Assembly: GCA_002869895.2 (NCBI GenBank)
Contig: NEWP02000021.1
Coordinates: forward strand, 110,337-174,336
DNA length: 64,000 nt
Source of the DNA: Nitrospira sp. CG24E
GTDB taxonomy: Bacteria; Nitrospirota; Nitrospiria; Nitrospirales; Nitrospiraceae
Direction: 5' to 3'
Shown: piece after piece, positions 18,305-28,391 of the stretch
Position numbering within the stretch: the first letter of the stretch is position 1
How the letters are laid out: the number at the start of each line of letters is the position of its first letter
Position numbers and translations under genes: made by a program
Notes under the pieces: generated by a model
Seen by the model: only the letters and a program-made list of their open reading frames with translations
Database searches by the model: none
Told to the model about the DNA's origin: nothing

Positions 18305-19237
18305 TCAGCACCAGGCGCCGAGGCGGCAGCTCACAAAAGATTGGCCCAACGATGCGGCGGAAGGGAGGCGGAAGGATGTAGCCGGGGCAGAGGGGCTCAG
18401 TCCGGCGCTAAGGCTTGGCCGATTCTCCGATGGGGGGCTCGCAGGTGACTGAGGGGCGGATGTGGATTCGGTCTTCAGGGCCAGCAGGGTCGGGGGATTC
18501 TTTCCGCCGATTTTTGCGAGCAGGCTCTTTCCTTCGCCGGAATAAGCGGAGCCAGGATACTTCTCTGCCAGCAGCGTCAGCTGTTCGCTCGCCCAATCGT
18601 CTGCACCAAGATCGTGGTAGCTGAGTGCCAGAAAGTACAGGGCATCGGGCGCCACCGACTTGTCCGGGTAGAGTTTCATGATTTGTTCGAAACGGTGCGC
18701 AGCGGCTAGATACGATCCCCGCCGATAGTAGAATTCGCCCACGAAGAGATGTGTCTGCGCGAGAAGGTCATGGCATTCCTGTATCTTCTGAAGCGCTGGA
18801 CCGTCATAGCGGCTTCCCGGAAAGGTTTTCCGCAGCCGTTCAAAGGCTTCGAGGGCTTTCTGAATGGGAGCCGGGTCGCGCTGGATCCCCTTGGTCAGTT
18901 TCATCTGACTTTCTCCGATTCGGAACTCCGCGTAGGGAGCCAGAATGTGGGCGCGATGGAGATCGAGGAAATGGGTATACTCGACGATGGCCTCCGTGTA
19001 TTCTTCTTTTTCGAAGAAGGCTTCTCCTCGCTTCATGATGACGTTGGGGTCGTAGTTCTTTTTAATCGAGTCGCCCAAGAAAATCTGTTCGTCTGTGCCG
19101 CTCAGGGCTTTCTTCGCCGTATCCTGAGTCTTGGGAGCGCTGGAGCAGGCGGAGATAAGGCAGAATAGGGCCAGGAAGAGGCAGCCAGCCCCTGTATATC
19201 GCGCGTTAGTAGTCAAGATGGGGGAAACTTGTGCCAT
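18305..19237 (-). CDS. bamD: Outer membrane assembly lipoprotein BamD-like
   Basis: About 310 aa from ATG 19237; an upstream open frame reaches 19645 but overlaps the divergent fabH and lacks a signal sequence, so I reject that start. The N-terminus ends in a lipobox (LFLALFCLISACSS). TPR-like helices follow (MKRGEAFFEKEEYTEAIVEY, PYAEFRIGESQMKL, GEFYYRRGSYLAAAHRFEQI), the pattern of BamD/YfiO, the essential lipoprotein of the beta-barrel assembly machine. The C-terminal ~70 residues are Pro/Ser-rich and probably disordered, an extension relative to typical BamD. Divergent from fabH. Confidence 0.88.
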   Translation of the reverse strand: MAQVSPILTTNARYTGAGCLFLALFCLISACSSAPKTQDTAKKALSGTDEQIFLGDSIKKNYDPNVIMKRGEAFFEKEEYTEAIVEYTHFLDLHRAHILAPYAEFRIGESQMKLTKGIQRDPAPIQKALEAFERLRKTFPGSRYDGPALQKIQECHDLLAQTHLFVGEFYYRRGSYLAAAHRFEQIMKLYPDKSVAPDALYFLALSYHDLGADDWASEQLTLLAEKYPGSAYSGEGKSLLAKIGGKNPPTLLALKTESTSAPQSPASPPSENRPSLSAGLSPSAPATSFRLPSAASLGQSFVSCRLGAWC

Positions 19238-19363
19238 TACTGGCTGAAAATGTACCAGGGGCTTGGAGAGAATGCAAGGTATCTCGCTCTGTAAGTTGAC
19301 CCCTACGGCAGCGAGACCTATAATCCCGCCGACCCTGCAGCACACCACACAGTATTCAGACCT

Positions 19364-20356
19364 ATGATGCGGACGAGAATTATTGGGACTGGTTCGTACC
19401 TCCCGGAGCTGGTGGTGTCGAATCACGAGGTGGGGGCCTCGTTGGGCATTGAGCCGGCGACTATCGCACGCCTGACAGGGATTCAGGAACGGCGCAGAGC
19501 TGCTCCGTCCCAAGCCACTTCGGATCTTGCCGTGGAAGCAGCGAGACAGGCGCTTGACGCTGCCGGACTTCCGGTTTCTGAGCTCGGAGGGATTCTGCTC
19601 TCGACGACCTCCCCCGATTCGGTTTTCCCCTCTACTGCTTGCCATGTTCAGCGCATGCTCGGTTGTTCCGCAATCCCGGCATTCGACCTGGCTGCTTCCT
19701 GTTCGGGCTTTCTCTATGGGCTTTCGATGGCCGATGCGATGATTCGGAGTGGGCAGGTGAAGACCTGTTTGGTGGTGGCTGCGGAAGCGAAGTCTCGTTC
19801 GATCGATCCGGAGGATGGCGATACGGCCCTTCTATTCGGCGATGGGGCCGGGGCGGTCGTGGTCTGTGGTGAGCCAGATGCAGGCCAGCTCAGTTCGGGC
19901 CTCTTGGGAGTCCGTCTCTACGCGGACGGTTCCCAGCACAGTTTGATTACCATTCCTGCAGGCGGATCGCGTCGACCGACGACGACAGAGACGGTTGAGA
20001 CAGGGAGCCATACGTTGCGGATGCAAGGGGCGCCGCTCTTTCGTCTGGCGGTCAAGCGATTGGACCAGGCCATTCGCGAAATCGTGAAAGAGTTCGGCGT
20101 CGATATCCAGGACATCGCGCAGTTGGTGTTGCATCAAGCGAACGGGCGAATTCTCGATCAGCTCACGAAGCGGCTGGGAATCCTGCCGGAACGGGTTTGT
20201 TCAGTAATCGAACGCTATGGCAATACGTCGTCGGCGTCATTGCCGATCGCCCTCGACCACGCAGTCCGTTCGGGGAGAATTCTGCCTCATGACATCGTCG
20301 TCCTGGGCAGTTTTGGGGGTGGTGTGACCTGGGCGACAGGGTTTCTTCGTTGGTGA
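19364..20356 (+). CDS. fabH: 3-oxoacyl-ACP synthase III
   Basis: 330 aa. Condenses acetyl-CoA or another acyl-CoA with malonyl-ACP to start fatty acid synthesis. All three catalytic residues are visible: Cys in DLAASCSGFLYGL, His in LVLHQANGRI and Asn in YGNTSSASLPIAL, plus the GAGAVVV glycine-rich loop and C-terminal GSFGGGVTWATGFLRW. Length and order are normal. It stands apart from other fab genes in this window. Starts ATG ATG at 19364; either codon is possible. Confidence 0.95.
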   Translation: MMRTRIIGTGSYLPELVVSNHEVGASLGIEPATIARLTGIQERRRAAPSQATSDLAVEAARQALDAAGLPVSELGGILLSTTSPDSVFPSTACHVQRMLGCSAIPAFDLAASCSGFLYGLSMADAMIRSGQVKTCLVVAAEAKSRSIDPEDGDTALLFGDGAGAVVVCGEPDAGQLSSGLLGVRLYADGSQHSLITIPAGGSRRPTTTETVETGSHTLRMQGAPLFRLAVKRLDQAIREIVKEFGVDIQDIAQLVLHQANGRILDQLTKRLGILPERVCSVIERYGNTSSASLPIALDHAVRSGRILPHDIVVLGSFGGGVTWATGFLRW

Positions 20357-20357
20357 T

Positions 20358-20458
20358 ATGCGCGAGACAAGCGAGCAAGGCACGACTCGCGCGATGGGCG
20401 AGAGGGATGATGGGTCGAGGTCCGAACTTCGTGTCGCGCTTTTCCCGCTAGTCTCGCC
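20358..20458. repeat. Intergenic hairpin (gcgagac/gtctcgc family)
   Basis: gcgcgagacaagcgagcaag and gcgctt..cgctagtctcgcc pair imperfectly between convergent fabH and the kinase gene. The same words occur inside the composite repeat at 48786-48927. Confidence 0.5.
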
Positions 20459-22278
20459 TATTGTTGGACCGGTAGCCTGACGACAAAACGGCTGCCGGTC
20501 GGAACATTCCCTTCGACCCATACCCGCCCGCCAAGCCCTTCGACGATATGTTTGACAATCGCCAACCCGAGCCCTGTCCCGCCTAATTCACGCGAGCGGG
20601 CCTTATCTACCCGATAGAACCGCTCGAATATGCGCGGGCGATCGAGTTCAGGAATGCCGATACCGGTATCGGTCACGCTCAGCTCCACGGCCGTGACTAC
20701 CGAAGATTGTGCGGCATTGTCAGAAACCGGGTGGACTGCAACAGTGATGGTCCCTTTTCCTGCGGTATATTTGATGGCGTTATCCAGCAAGTTGGACAGG
20801 ACTTGCATCAGCCGGTCTTCATCGCCGAGCACTGTAGGCAGGTTGTCCTCTACGAAGGAGACGAGCCGGTGCCCACTCTTATCCGCTAAGGGTTTGATCA
20901 TGGCCAGGGTTCGTTCGACGACGCTCTGGATGTGAAGCGGCTCACGCTTGAACAGGATCTGCCCGGATTCGATCCGTGAAAGCTGGAGGAGGTCCTCGAG
21001 TATCAGGTTTAGCCGGTCGCTTTGCTTGAGAATGATGTCGAGGAATTTTGTGCTGGTCTCAGGATCGTCTTTGGCGCCATCGAGCAAGGCTTCGATATAT
21101 CCTTTGATCGACGTGAGTGGGGTCCTCAGCTCGTGTGAGACGTTGGCGACGAAATCTTTTCGGATCAGTTCCAGGCGGCGTAATTCCGTCATGTCGTGAA
21201 AAATCAGCACTGCGAACACGTCGTTCTCTCGATCGTTGGCGGTGACGGAGGCCTCGATATGGAGGCGGCGACCACTTGGATGCAGGAGAATTTCGTCTTC
21301 TGCGTTCATGCGTTTTGTCAGGACCGCTGAGACTAGGGTATCCAGCTGTGGATATCGGAAGACATCGGAGCAGGGATGTCCCCGCACTTCCATTCTGGTG
21401 ACGTCGAACATTCGCTCCAGTGCCGGGTTGATTTGCAGCACGCGGCCTCGGCTGTCCAGGACCATTACGCCTTCGACCATCGAGGTCAGCATGGCCAAGA
21501 GCTGACCCCGGTCTTCTGAAAGCTCATCGATCTTGGCTTTAAGCTGGTTGGTCATGTGGTTGAGTGTGTCGGCTAACAGGCCGACTTCATCCCGTGATCC
21601 GGTCTGAATGCGGACAGCATGGTCACCCTTTGCCAGCTGTTGCGCGGCCATCGCAATATCGGACAGGGGTTTCGTAATGCTATGGGCGAGCCAGACGCTC
21701 AGTCCGATGGCAATCAAGAAAGCAATTCCAAAGGCGAGGGCCAAGTTCCGGTGCATCGTGTCTACTTCACGATCAAAGACAGTCATCGGCAACCCCAGTC
21801 TTAAGAAGACGGATGGGCCCGCTTGGTTCGGACTATGCAGAGGGATAGCCAGATACAACGTACGTTCACCGCTGGTGTGACTTGTGCGGAAGTCCGTTCC
21901 ACGTCCGGTGGCAACGGCCTGTTGAATTTCTGGTTGCGCAAGTTGGTTCTCGACCGTAGCAAGGTTACTCTCCGAAACGGCGCTGTCGGCTAGCACCTGT
22001 CCATTGGGAGCGATGACGGTCACGCGTGCGAGGGCTCGCGCGCTGAGATCTCGGACGACTGCCTGTAATTGGTGGGTTGAAGACAGCGATTCTGGTTGAG
22101 TCAGAACTTGCTGTAACCCATAGGCGACGAGACTGGATTGAGCCTCCAGTATGTGACCCGATTGGATGATCTCCTGTTGCTCCAGGGAACGAACCGTCAA
22201 GCTACGGGCGATGAGAAGTCCGCAGGCGAGGACCAGCAGGATTCCGATCGTGACTTTCCATCTGATGGAGAGTGCCAT
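20458..22278 (-). CDS. PhoR/ResE-type sensor histidine kinase
   Basis: 606 aa. Two TM helices (about residues 10-28 and 180-200) enclose a periplasmic sensor domain. Then HAMP (SITKPLSDIAMAAQQLAKGD), a PAS domain (MVEGVMVLDSRGRVLQINPA), HisKA with the phospho-accepting His in NVSHELRTPLTSIKGY near residue 382, and a HATPase domain with N box (NLLDNAIKYT), G1 (DTGIGIP) and G2 (GGTGLGLAIVKHI). It lies 72 bp downstream of its response regulator gene, separated by a hairpin repeat. PhoB/PhoR-type phosphate control is the nearest known model but the stimulus is unknown. Confidence 0.93.
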   Translation of the reverse strand: MALSIRWKVTIGILLVLACGLLIARSLTVRSLEQQEIIQSGHILEAQSSLVAYGLQQVLTQPESLSSTHQLQAVVRDLSARALARVTVIAPNGQVLADSAVSESNLATVENQLAQPEIQQAVATGRGTDFRTSHTSGERTLYLAIPLHSPNQAGPSVFLRLGLPMTVFDREVDTMHRNLALAFGIAFLIAIGLSVWLAHSITKPLSDIAMAAQQLAKGDHAVRIQTGSRDEVGLLADTLNHMTNQLKAKIDELSEDRGQLLAMLTSMVEGVMVLDSRGRVLQINPALERMFDVTRMEVRGHPCSDVFRYPQLDTLVSAVLTKRMNAEDEILLHPSGRRLHIEASVTANDRENDVFAVLIFHDMTELRRLELIRKDFVANVSHELRTPLTSIKGYIEALLDGAKDDPETSTKFLDIILKQSDRLNLILEDLLQLSRIESGQILFKREPLHIQSVVERTLAMIKPLADKSGHRLVSFVEDNLPTVLGDEDRLMQVLSNLLDNAIKYTAGKGTITVAVHPVSDNAAQSSVVTAVELSVTDTGIGIPELDRPRIFERFYRVDKARSRELGGTGLGLAIVKHIVEGLGGRVWVEGNVPTGSRFVVRLPVQQ

Positions 22279-22288
22279 AATGGACGTG

Positions 22289-22366
22289 TTTCGTTAACCG
22301 TTCATCGTGAATCGTTGAAAGATTTCTGGACATCTCTTGCGTTTAATGATTCACGATTCACGTTCT
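22289..22366. repeat. Intergenic hairpin (gtgaatcgt/acgattcac)
   Basis: atcgtgaatcgttgaaagat and tgattcacgattcacg pair imperfectly between the response regulator and kinase genes. It could reduce read-through to the kinase. Member of the gtgaa/ttcac family. Confidence 0.55.
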
Positions 22367-23055
22367 TTTAATTTGTAGCCCAGAGATTTGACCGAAATAA
22401 TCGCCTCGCTGAGTGAAGGGAGTTTCTGCTTAAGTCTTCGGATGTGGACGTCGACGGTCCGCGTCGTTCCATAGTAATCGTATCCCCAGACGGTATTGAG
22501 GAGGACATCTCTTGTCAGGACTCTGCCGGGATTGCGCAGGAGGTGTTCGAGCAGTCCGAATTCTTTGGCTGTGAGGGGGACTTCAATCTTTTTGAAGGTG
22601 ACTTCGTGTCGCGCGAGATCCATGACGAGATTGCCATAGCGATAGGGGGTCTGGCTGTCGTCCGGTGTCCGTTCAAGCCGCCGAAAGAGCGCTTTGATGC
22701 GGGCGACCAGAGTCTTAGGGCTGAACGGTTTGGTAATGTAATCGTCTGCTCCCAATTCCAGACCGACAACTGTGTCCGATTCCTCCGCTTTGGCGGTCAG
22801 CATAATGATGGGGAGCAGCGCGGTTTCAGGAGCCGATCGAAGTCGTTTACAGACTTCGATGCCATCGATCTCTGGCAGCATTAAGTCGAGGACGACCAAA
22901 TCCGGCTTCTCCTGTTTTACTTGCCGGAGACCTTCCATACCGGTCGCAGCGGATACGGTTCGAAGGCCCTCTTTCTCTAAATAGAGTTTGACCAGTTGGA
23001 GAATGTCCGGCTCATCTTCAACGATGAGGATTTTTTTGCTGGTTGAACTTGACAT
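22351..23055 (-). CDS. PhoB/OmpR-family response regulator
   Basis: 234 aa from ATG 23055; the open frame extends upstream to 23355, but only the shorter form begins with a proper receiver domain (KKILIVEDEPDILQLVKLYL). Phospho-accepting Asp in LVVLDLMLPEIDG, conserved Thr and Lys in IIMLTAKAEE and DDYITKPFSPKTL. The C-terminal winged-helix domain ends NTVWGYDYYGTTRTVDVHIR and LGYKLKERES, typical of OmpR/PhoB. It is transcribed ahead of its partner kinase. Confidence 0.95.
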   Translation of the reverse strand: MSSSTSKKILIVEDEPDILQLVKLYLEKEGLRTVSAATGMEGLRQVKQEKPDLVVLDLMLPEIDGIEVCKRLRSAPETALLPIIMLTAKAEESDTVVGLELGADDYITKPFSPKTLVARIKALFRRLERTPDDSQTPYRYGNLVMDLARHEVTFKKIEVPLTAKEFGLLEHLLRNPGRVLTRDVLLNTVWGYDYYGTTRTVDVHIRRLKQKLPSLSEAIISVKSLGYKLKERES

Positions 23056-23386
23056 GGCTGGCAACGTGAGACTACGGGGGAGAGGCCAAGGTGTCAAGAC
23101 GGGGTGCAGGGGGGGGGCGGCCTGGTCGTCCTCCTGCTCGCGGAACGCGCACGATAGGAATGTGCTCGTTCGACGCGCGCAATCGAGGATCGCCCAGGCC
23201 GCCCCCTGCGAGAGATAACAGGGGGTATAGTGAGGGGGAATATGCACGGGAGACGAGCAGGGGGGGGAGCCGCCGGCCAATTGTATTGACGAGGCCCGCT
23301 GCTCTGACGTAATGTGGACGACAGTGATCTGTGGCAGTGTGGCGTTCGAGTACACCCTAAGACCGACTTAAGGAGAGGTGGCGGCT
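23056..23386. other. Divergent intergenic region with G-rich runs and a repeat
   Basis: Between divergent response regulator and ispH. It holds one GC-rich palindromic unit (23129-23200) and G-runs of seven to nine near 23107 and 23261. No gene is supported here. Promoters for both sides should lie inside. Confidence 0.4.
23129..23200 (-). repeat. GC-rich palindromic repeat unit, reverse orientation
   Basis: On the minus strand: ttgcgcgcgtcgaacgag, cacattcctatcgtg, cgcgttccgcgagcagg. Aligns with 12345-12408. Confidence 0.6.
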
Positions 23387-24340
23387 ATGAGGATCTATCT
23401 CGCCAACCCACGAGGGTTTTGCGCCGGAGTCGACCGAGCGATCGATATTGTCGATCTCTCGCTTAAGAAGTATGGGGCGCCGATCTATGTCCGACATGAA
23501 ATCGTCCATAGCCGGCATGTCGTGAACTCGCTCCGTACCAAGGGCGCGGTATTCGTGGAAGAGTTGGGGGAAGTGCCGGAGGGTTCGGTCGTGATCTTCA
23601 GCGCCCACGGGGTGGCCAAGTCTGTCTGGGAAGAAGCGAATCGGCGGCGGCTGCATGTGATCGATGCGACCTGTCCGTTGGTCATCAAAGTGCATAACGA
23701 GGTCAACCGCGACTATACGCAGGGGTATGACCTTATTCTGATCGGCCATGCCGGCCATCCGGAAGTGATCGGGACGCTCGGGCAGATCCCGGACAAGTTC
23801 CATCTGGTCTCTTCGGTGGCCGATGTCGAAAAGTTGCAGGTCGATAATGTCCACGACCTCTCGTATGTCACCCAAACGACGCTGAGCGTAGACGAATGTC
23901 GAGATATCGTCGGCGCCCTTCATAAACGGTTTCCGCACATCAAAGGGCCGCACCAGGAGGATATCTGCTACGCAACTCAGAACCGCCAGAACGCTGTGAA
24001 GGAGCTCTCCAAACTGGTCGACGTCATTCTCGTCATCGGCTCCCCGAATAGCTCGAACTCCAATCGTCTGCGTGAGTTGGGGGAGCAGTGTGGGATTGCA
24101 TCCTATCTGATCGATGCCGCGTCGGATATCAATCCGGTCTGGCTCACAAACGTGAAAGCGGTCGGGATCACAGCCGGGGCATCAGCGCCGGAAGTTTTGG
24201 TCGAAGAAGTGGTGGCGTACCTCAAGACCTTTGGAACTGCAGAGGTCCAAGACCTGACTGTGATCGAAGAGGACGTCGAGTTTCTTCTTCCGAAGGAACT
24301 GATTACCATTGAACCCTTCAAGAGTTCTGTCGGAGCTTAG
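23387..24340 (+). CDS. ispH: 4-hydroxy-3-methylbut-2-enyl diphosphate reductase
   Basis: 317 aa. Last step of the MEP pathway, a 4Fe-4S enzyme making IPP and DMAPP from HMBPP. N-terminal [16 protein letters not shown] with the first cluster Cys, [29 protein letters not shown] with the second Cys, TQTTLSVDE, and ICYATQNRQ with the third Cys, then [12 protein letters not shown] choose ATG 23387 because AGGAG at 23371-23375 is well placed for it, not for the GTG at 23378. dxs and ispG of the same pathway are 13-15 kb downstream. Confidence 0.97.
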   Translation: MRIYLANPRGFCAGVDRAIDIVDLSLKKYGAPIYVRHEIVHSRHVVNSLRTKGAVFVEELGEVPEGSVVIFSAHGVAKSVWEEANRRRLHVIDATCPLVIKVHNEVNRDYTQGYDLILIGHAGHPEVIGTLGQIPDKFHLVSSVADVEKLQVDNVHDLSYVTQTTLSVDECRDIVGALHKRFPHIKGPHQEDICYATQNRQNAVKELSKLVDVILVIGSPNSSNSNRLRELGEQCGIASYLIDAASDINPVWLTNVKAVGITAGASAPEVLVEEVVAYLKTFGTAEVQDLTVIEEDVEFLLPKELITIEPFKSSVGA

Positions 24341-24511
24341 ACGGGATAACCCCATCTCTCTCTACCGGCCCTCTCCCCAAATATTGTGGGTCATTCTCCG
24401 CTCTCTACCACCGGCGGTATTTTTCTTTGATTTCCCTCCAAGGTCTGTGCTACAGAACGACAGTCCTATTCTCTTGCATCCGCTCGAAACATGCTACCGA
24501 AGGAGTCGTCG

Positions 24512-27500
24512 ATGTATTTGAAATCCATCGAGATGGCGGGGTTTAAGTCGTTTGCGGAAGCCCGGATCCAATTTCCCGAAGGCGTTACCGCTATTGTCGG
24601 TCCGAACGGAAGCGGGAAGAGCAATGTTGTCGATGCGATTCTTTGGGTACTCGGCGAGCAGAGCACGAAGGCCCTGCGGAGCGAGAAGATGGAAGATGTG
24701 ATCTTTAACGGAACCGAAATGCGAAAGCCTCTCGGCCTCGCCGAAGTGTCGCTCGTGATCAGTGGACTGGATCGAATCCATGTGGATCCCCTATCCGGTC
24801 TTTCGAGCCAGCTGTCTGAATATCAAGAACTCATGATCACCCGCCGCCTGTACCGTAATGGCGAAAGCGAATATCTCATCAATAAGACCCTGTGCCGCTT
24901 GAAGGATATCCGGAGCATCCTGCTGGACACCAGGGCCGGCACAAAGGGCCATACCGTCATTGCGCAGGGGCAAATCGATCAGATCCTGAACGCATCTCCG
25001 CATGATAGGCGCGAATTGATCGAGGAAACCGCCGGCATCGTTCGGTATAAAAAGCAGAAAGCCGAAACGCTGCGCAAGTTGGATTCAACGCAGCAAAATC
25101 TTTTGCGGGTGCGGGACATCATTGCGGAGGTGAAAAAGCAGCTGAATTCCCTGGAGCGGCAAGCGCGGCAGGCGCGATCCTATCAGACGTTGCACCAAGA
25201 GGCCAAGGGGCTGGAGATCCAGTTGCTGACGAACGAATACCGGGTCTTGCGCACGAGGCTCGATGAGGTAGAGTCGGAATTGCAGATCTTGGGAGACCGC
25301 GAGTCCGAACAGTCCGCCGGGCTGGCTCGTTTGAATGCGGAACTCGAGCAGGTCAAGCTCGCAATGGGCATCGCGAGCGAAGCGATCGGGCAGCGGCGAG
25401 AGGAACTATCGAAAATCGAACAGCAACAGGCCCAGGCGTTGACGGCTGCAGAGGTTGAGCGGAATCGGGAAGAGCTCTATGTGCAGCAGCAGAGTCAGGG
25501 GGGGCAGGAACTCGAGCGTCTGACCCAAGAACAGAAGCAAGGCGCGGCAGAGGCTGCAACCCTTGAGGATGCGTTGGCATCGCTTGAGCGTGAATGTGCG
25601 GAGCGGGAACAGGTGTTCGCGATGCTCGATCGGGAGATGAAAGAGCTGGGAGCGCAACGGTCGGCTGTGTTGGCTGAGGAGGAGCGGGGGCGTCAGGATG
25701 TGCTCAACCTGGCCGTATTGGCCGCGAATACTGAGCAGACTCTGGTGCAATTGGCCGCCCGCATTCAAGAGGCAGCGGATCGTGAAGGCCGGTTGGCTTG
25801 CGAGCGGGAAGACTTTCGCTTGCAACATACGACGGCAACGGAGAAGCGCCAGGCGCTCCAACAGGCTTCCCATGACGCCGAGCAATTGGTTATAAATCTG
25901 CGTCGGCAGCGGCAAGCGGTTGAGGAGGGGGGCGAACGCCTGTCGTCCGAGTTGGCCGAGGTCGACCAGTTGATATTTCGTCAGTCGGAAGAAGTGGCCG
26001 CAGTAGACTCGCACCTCAGAACGTTGCAGGGTGTGCTGCAGGAAGATATGGGTTATGGGCGGCGCGGCGACGAAGAGTCGACGGCGCTCAAAGCCTGTGC
26101 TGGAGTTCGCGATGCCATTGCCGAGTGGTTGGTTGTGCCTCCCGGATGGGACCGTGCGGTGGAAGCGATTTTGGGCGAGCGGGTCAGGGGATGGTTCGTC
26201 GACAGTCCCGCTGCGGCTTGTGACGCGATTGAGTTCCTCAAAGGGAAGGATCTGGGGCGAGGCACCTTCATCCCTCAGCAGCCTCGATGGGCAGCCGGGG
26301 ATACGACATCCAACCAGTGGTGGGCCAAGATGGAGGGCTACCCCGGTGTGGTTGGACGTGCGGTCGACCTGATCCAGGCAGAGGGCCACCGTGAAGCGGC
26401 CCGTAATTATCTCTTCGATCGGATCGTATTCGTCGATACCTTGAAGGCTGCGACGGCATTGTGGGAACAACAGCCTAACGCTGCTCCTAACGGACCTATT
26501 TTCGTGACGCGTGCAGGGGAAGTCTTGGATGCAGCCGGGGTGATTTCCGGTGGACAGGCCGGCGAAACGGGAGGGCTGTTACAGCGTCGCCGAGAGGTCC
26601 TTCGCCTGGAATCCCAAAGCGTCTCGTTGACGGGTGGTGTGGAAGAGGCGAAGCAGCGAAGAGAACGGTTGCTGGCGCAGGGACAGGAGTTGCGCGAGCA
26701 GAGCCGGCAACTGGTCGAGTCCCTGCGTGACGCTGAAATGCAGGAGCTTTCGTTGCGAAAAGACGAAGCCGGACTTCAGCAAGCGCTGGGAGATCTGACC
26801 CAGCGGATCGAAACATTAATGAGCGATGCGCAGCGAGGCTCGGTGGAAGCGCAGCGCCTCGAACAGGAGGTGCGATCCGGCGAAGCGCAATTGGCGCAAT
26901 GGATGGCTGAGAAGGCCGGTCAGGAAACCGGGCTCAACCGTGTGCACGAGCGAGTCAGGCAGATTGACCATCATATGCAGGAGCTCCAACAGCGGTGCAC
27001 AGAGGCGCAATTGGTGGCGCAGGAAATCCGGACGACCCGCGAACATCGCCATCGCGATCTTCTACGGATTCAGCAACAGCAACAGGAGGCGGTTTCACGC
27101 ATTGAGACCTTGACGCGCCATGTCGGGGGACTCACAGCTTCAATTGAACAAAGCCGGGCCGAACGTGAGCGCCAGGAAGCTCGGTGCCGTGAATTTGGCG
27201 AGTCGGCAGCACAGGGGAAGGCTCGGTTGGTTGAGATGCAGGAGCGGCAGGCTCAGGATATGGCGGCGGCGCACAAGCTGGATGCCGGGTTGGAGGAGGT
27301 CCGTCATTCCTTGTCGGCCCTTCGCGAATCCCGCATGGAGGTGGAGGTCAAGAAGGCCGAAATTCGAGTGCAATTGGGCACGGTCGAATCCACACTTTTG
27401 GGAACCTACCAGGTCGATCTCGCGATACTGCATGAATCACCGATTCTGGACATGACATCTGAACAGCCATCCATCGGGGAAGAGCCGATTCCAGAAAGCC

Positions 27501-28198
27501 GGACGGCAGTCGATGAGGCTGCGCTACGGGAACAGTTGCAGAAGATTCGCGAGAAGCTCGATCGTCTGGGGCCGATCAATTTGGCAGCCATTCAAGAGCA
27601 TCAGGAGTTGGATGAACGGTATCGATTCCTGACGACGCAGGAACAAGACCTCTCCACGTCCATCGGCTCGCTCAAAGAAATCATCCAGCACATCAACCGC
27701 ACCACAAAAGACATGTTCGCCAGTACCTTTACCGATCTCCAACAGAAATTCAGCGAGGTGTTTGTGAAGCTCTTCCCCGGTGGCCGGGCGGAACTGCAGC
27801 TGGTCGAGGCGCCGGCAGATGAGACAGCAGAAGGGGCTGGACCACAGGAGCCGGGAGTCGATATCGTGGTGCAACCCCCGGGCAAGCGCTTAAAGAGTAT
27901 CACCATGCTTTCGGGCGGTGAGAAGACCTTGACGGCAATGGCTCTGCTCTTCGCGAGCTTCTTGATCAGGCCGACGCCGTTCTGCATTCTCGACGAAATT
28001 GACGCGCCGCTGGACGAGGAGAATATCGGCCGCTTTACCGGTGTATTGCGTGAACTTTCTCAAGACGCGCAGTTCCTGGTCATCACCCACAGTAAGCAGA
28101 CGATGGCTATCGCAGACTCGTTGTTTGGAGTCACTATGGAGGAGCCTGGTATCTCCAAAATTGTCTCGGTGAGGCTGGGGAACTTGCAGTCGGTCTGA
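24512..28198 (+). CDS. smc: Chromosome segregation protein SMC
   Basis: About 1228 aa. ATP-driven loop extruder that organises the chromosome with ScpA and ScpB. N-terminal head with MAGFKSFAEARIQFPEGVTA and Walker A GPNGSGKSN; long coiled coils rich in Glu, Gln and Arg; central hinge (about residues 500-680) with CAGVRDAIAEWLVVPPGWDR and VISGGQAGETGGLLQRR; C-terminal head with signature LSGGEKTLTAMALLFA and Walker B FCILDEIDAPLD. ATG 24512 follows AAGGAG, 7 codons inside the longest frame. Full length, no interruption seen. Its position between ispH and shc has no obvious functional link. Confidence 0.97.
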   Translation: MYLKSIEMAGFKSFAEARIQFPEGVTAIVGPNGSGKSNVVDAILWVLGEQSTKALRSEKMEDVIFNGTEMRKPLGLAEVSLVISGLDRIHVDPLSGLSSQLSEYQELMITRRLYRNGESEYLINKTLCRLKDIRSILLDTRAGTKGHTVIAQGQIDQILNASPHDRRELIEETAGIVRYKKQKAETLRKLDSTQQNLLRVRDIIAEVKKQLNSLERQARQARSYQTLHQEAKGLEIQLLTNEYRVLRTRLDEVESELQILGDRESEQSAGLARLNAELEQVKLAMGIASEAIGQRREELSKIEQQQAQALTAAEVERNREELYVQQQSQGGQELERLTQEQKQGAAEAATLEDALASLERECAEREQVFAMLDREMKELGAQRSAVLAEEERGRQDVLNLAVLAANTEQTLVQLAARIQEAADREGRLACEREDFRLQHTTATEKRQALQQASHDAEQLVINLRRQRQAVEEGGERLSSELAEVDQLIFRQSEEVAAVDSHLRTLQGVLQEDMGYGRRGDEESTALKACAGVRDAIAEWLVVPPGWDRAVEAILGERVRGWFVDSPAAACDAIEFLKGKDLGRGTFIPQQPRWAAGDTTSNQWWAKMEGYPGVVGRAVDLIQAEGHREAARNYLFDRIVFVDTLKAATALWEQQPNAAPNGPIFVTRAGEVLDAAGVISGGQAGETGGLLQRRREVLRLESQSVSLTGGVEEAKQRRERLLAQGQELREQSRQLVESLRDAEMQELSLRKDEAGLQQALGDLTQRIETLMSDAQRGSVEAQRLEQEVRSGEAQLAQWMAEKAGQETGLNRVHERVRQIDHHMQELQQRCTEAQLVAQEIRTTREHRHRDLLRIQQQQQEAVSRIETLTRHVGGLTASIEQSRAERERQEARCREFGESAAQGKARLVEMQERQAQDMAAAHKLDAGLEEVRHSLSALRESRMEVEVKKAEIRVQLGTVESTLLGTYQVDLAILHESPILDMTSEQPSIGEEPIPESRTAVDEAALREQLQKIREKLDRLGPINLAAIQEHQELDERYRFLTTQEQDLSTSIGSLKEIIQHINRTTKDMFASTFTDLQQKFSEVFVKLFPGGRAELQLVEAPADETAEGAGPQEPGVDIVVQPPGKRLKSITMLSGGEKTLTAMALLFASFLIRPTPFCILDEIDAPLDEENIGRFTGVLRELSQDAQFLVITHSKQTMAIADSLFGVTMEEPGISKIVSVRLGNLQSV

Positions 28199-28254
28199 GT
28201 AGGCCAGACTGGCTAAAACATCCATACTTCAGAGGACTTCCGACTCTCTCTTTC

Positions 28255-28284
28255 TTGACGTCCGAGCTGGGGGTCTGCTATATA
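28255..28284 (+). promoter_or_regulatory. Candidate promoter of shc operon
   Basis: TTGACG at 28255-28260, an 18-bp spacer and TATATA at 28279-28284, 108 bp upstream of the shc start. The -35 hexamer and spacing match the candidate hpnH promoter at 40582-40611. Confidence 0.5.
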
Positions 28285-28391
28285 CCCCAAGCGTGCAGAT
28301 CTCTGGGTATGCAGCTCCTAGATTGAACCTTACGAGGGCTACATGGGGTGGGGTACCCATTTCTATTTCCGCTGTCCGCAGGCCGATATAA

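Noticed and set aside
18305..19645. 446-aa version of the BamD-like protein
   Set aside because: The extra N-terminal 136 residues overlap the divergent fabH and precede a proper lipoprotein signal; the start at 19237 is preferred.
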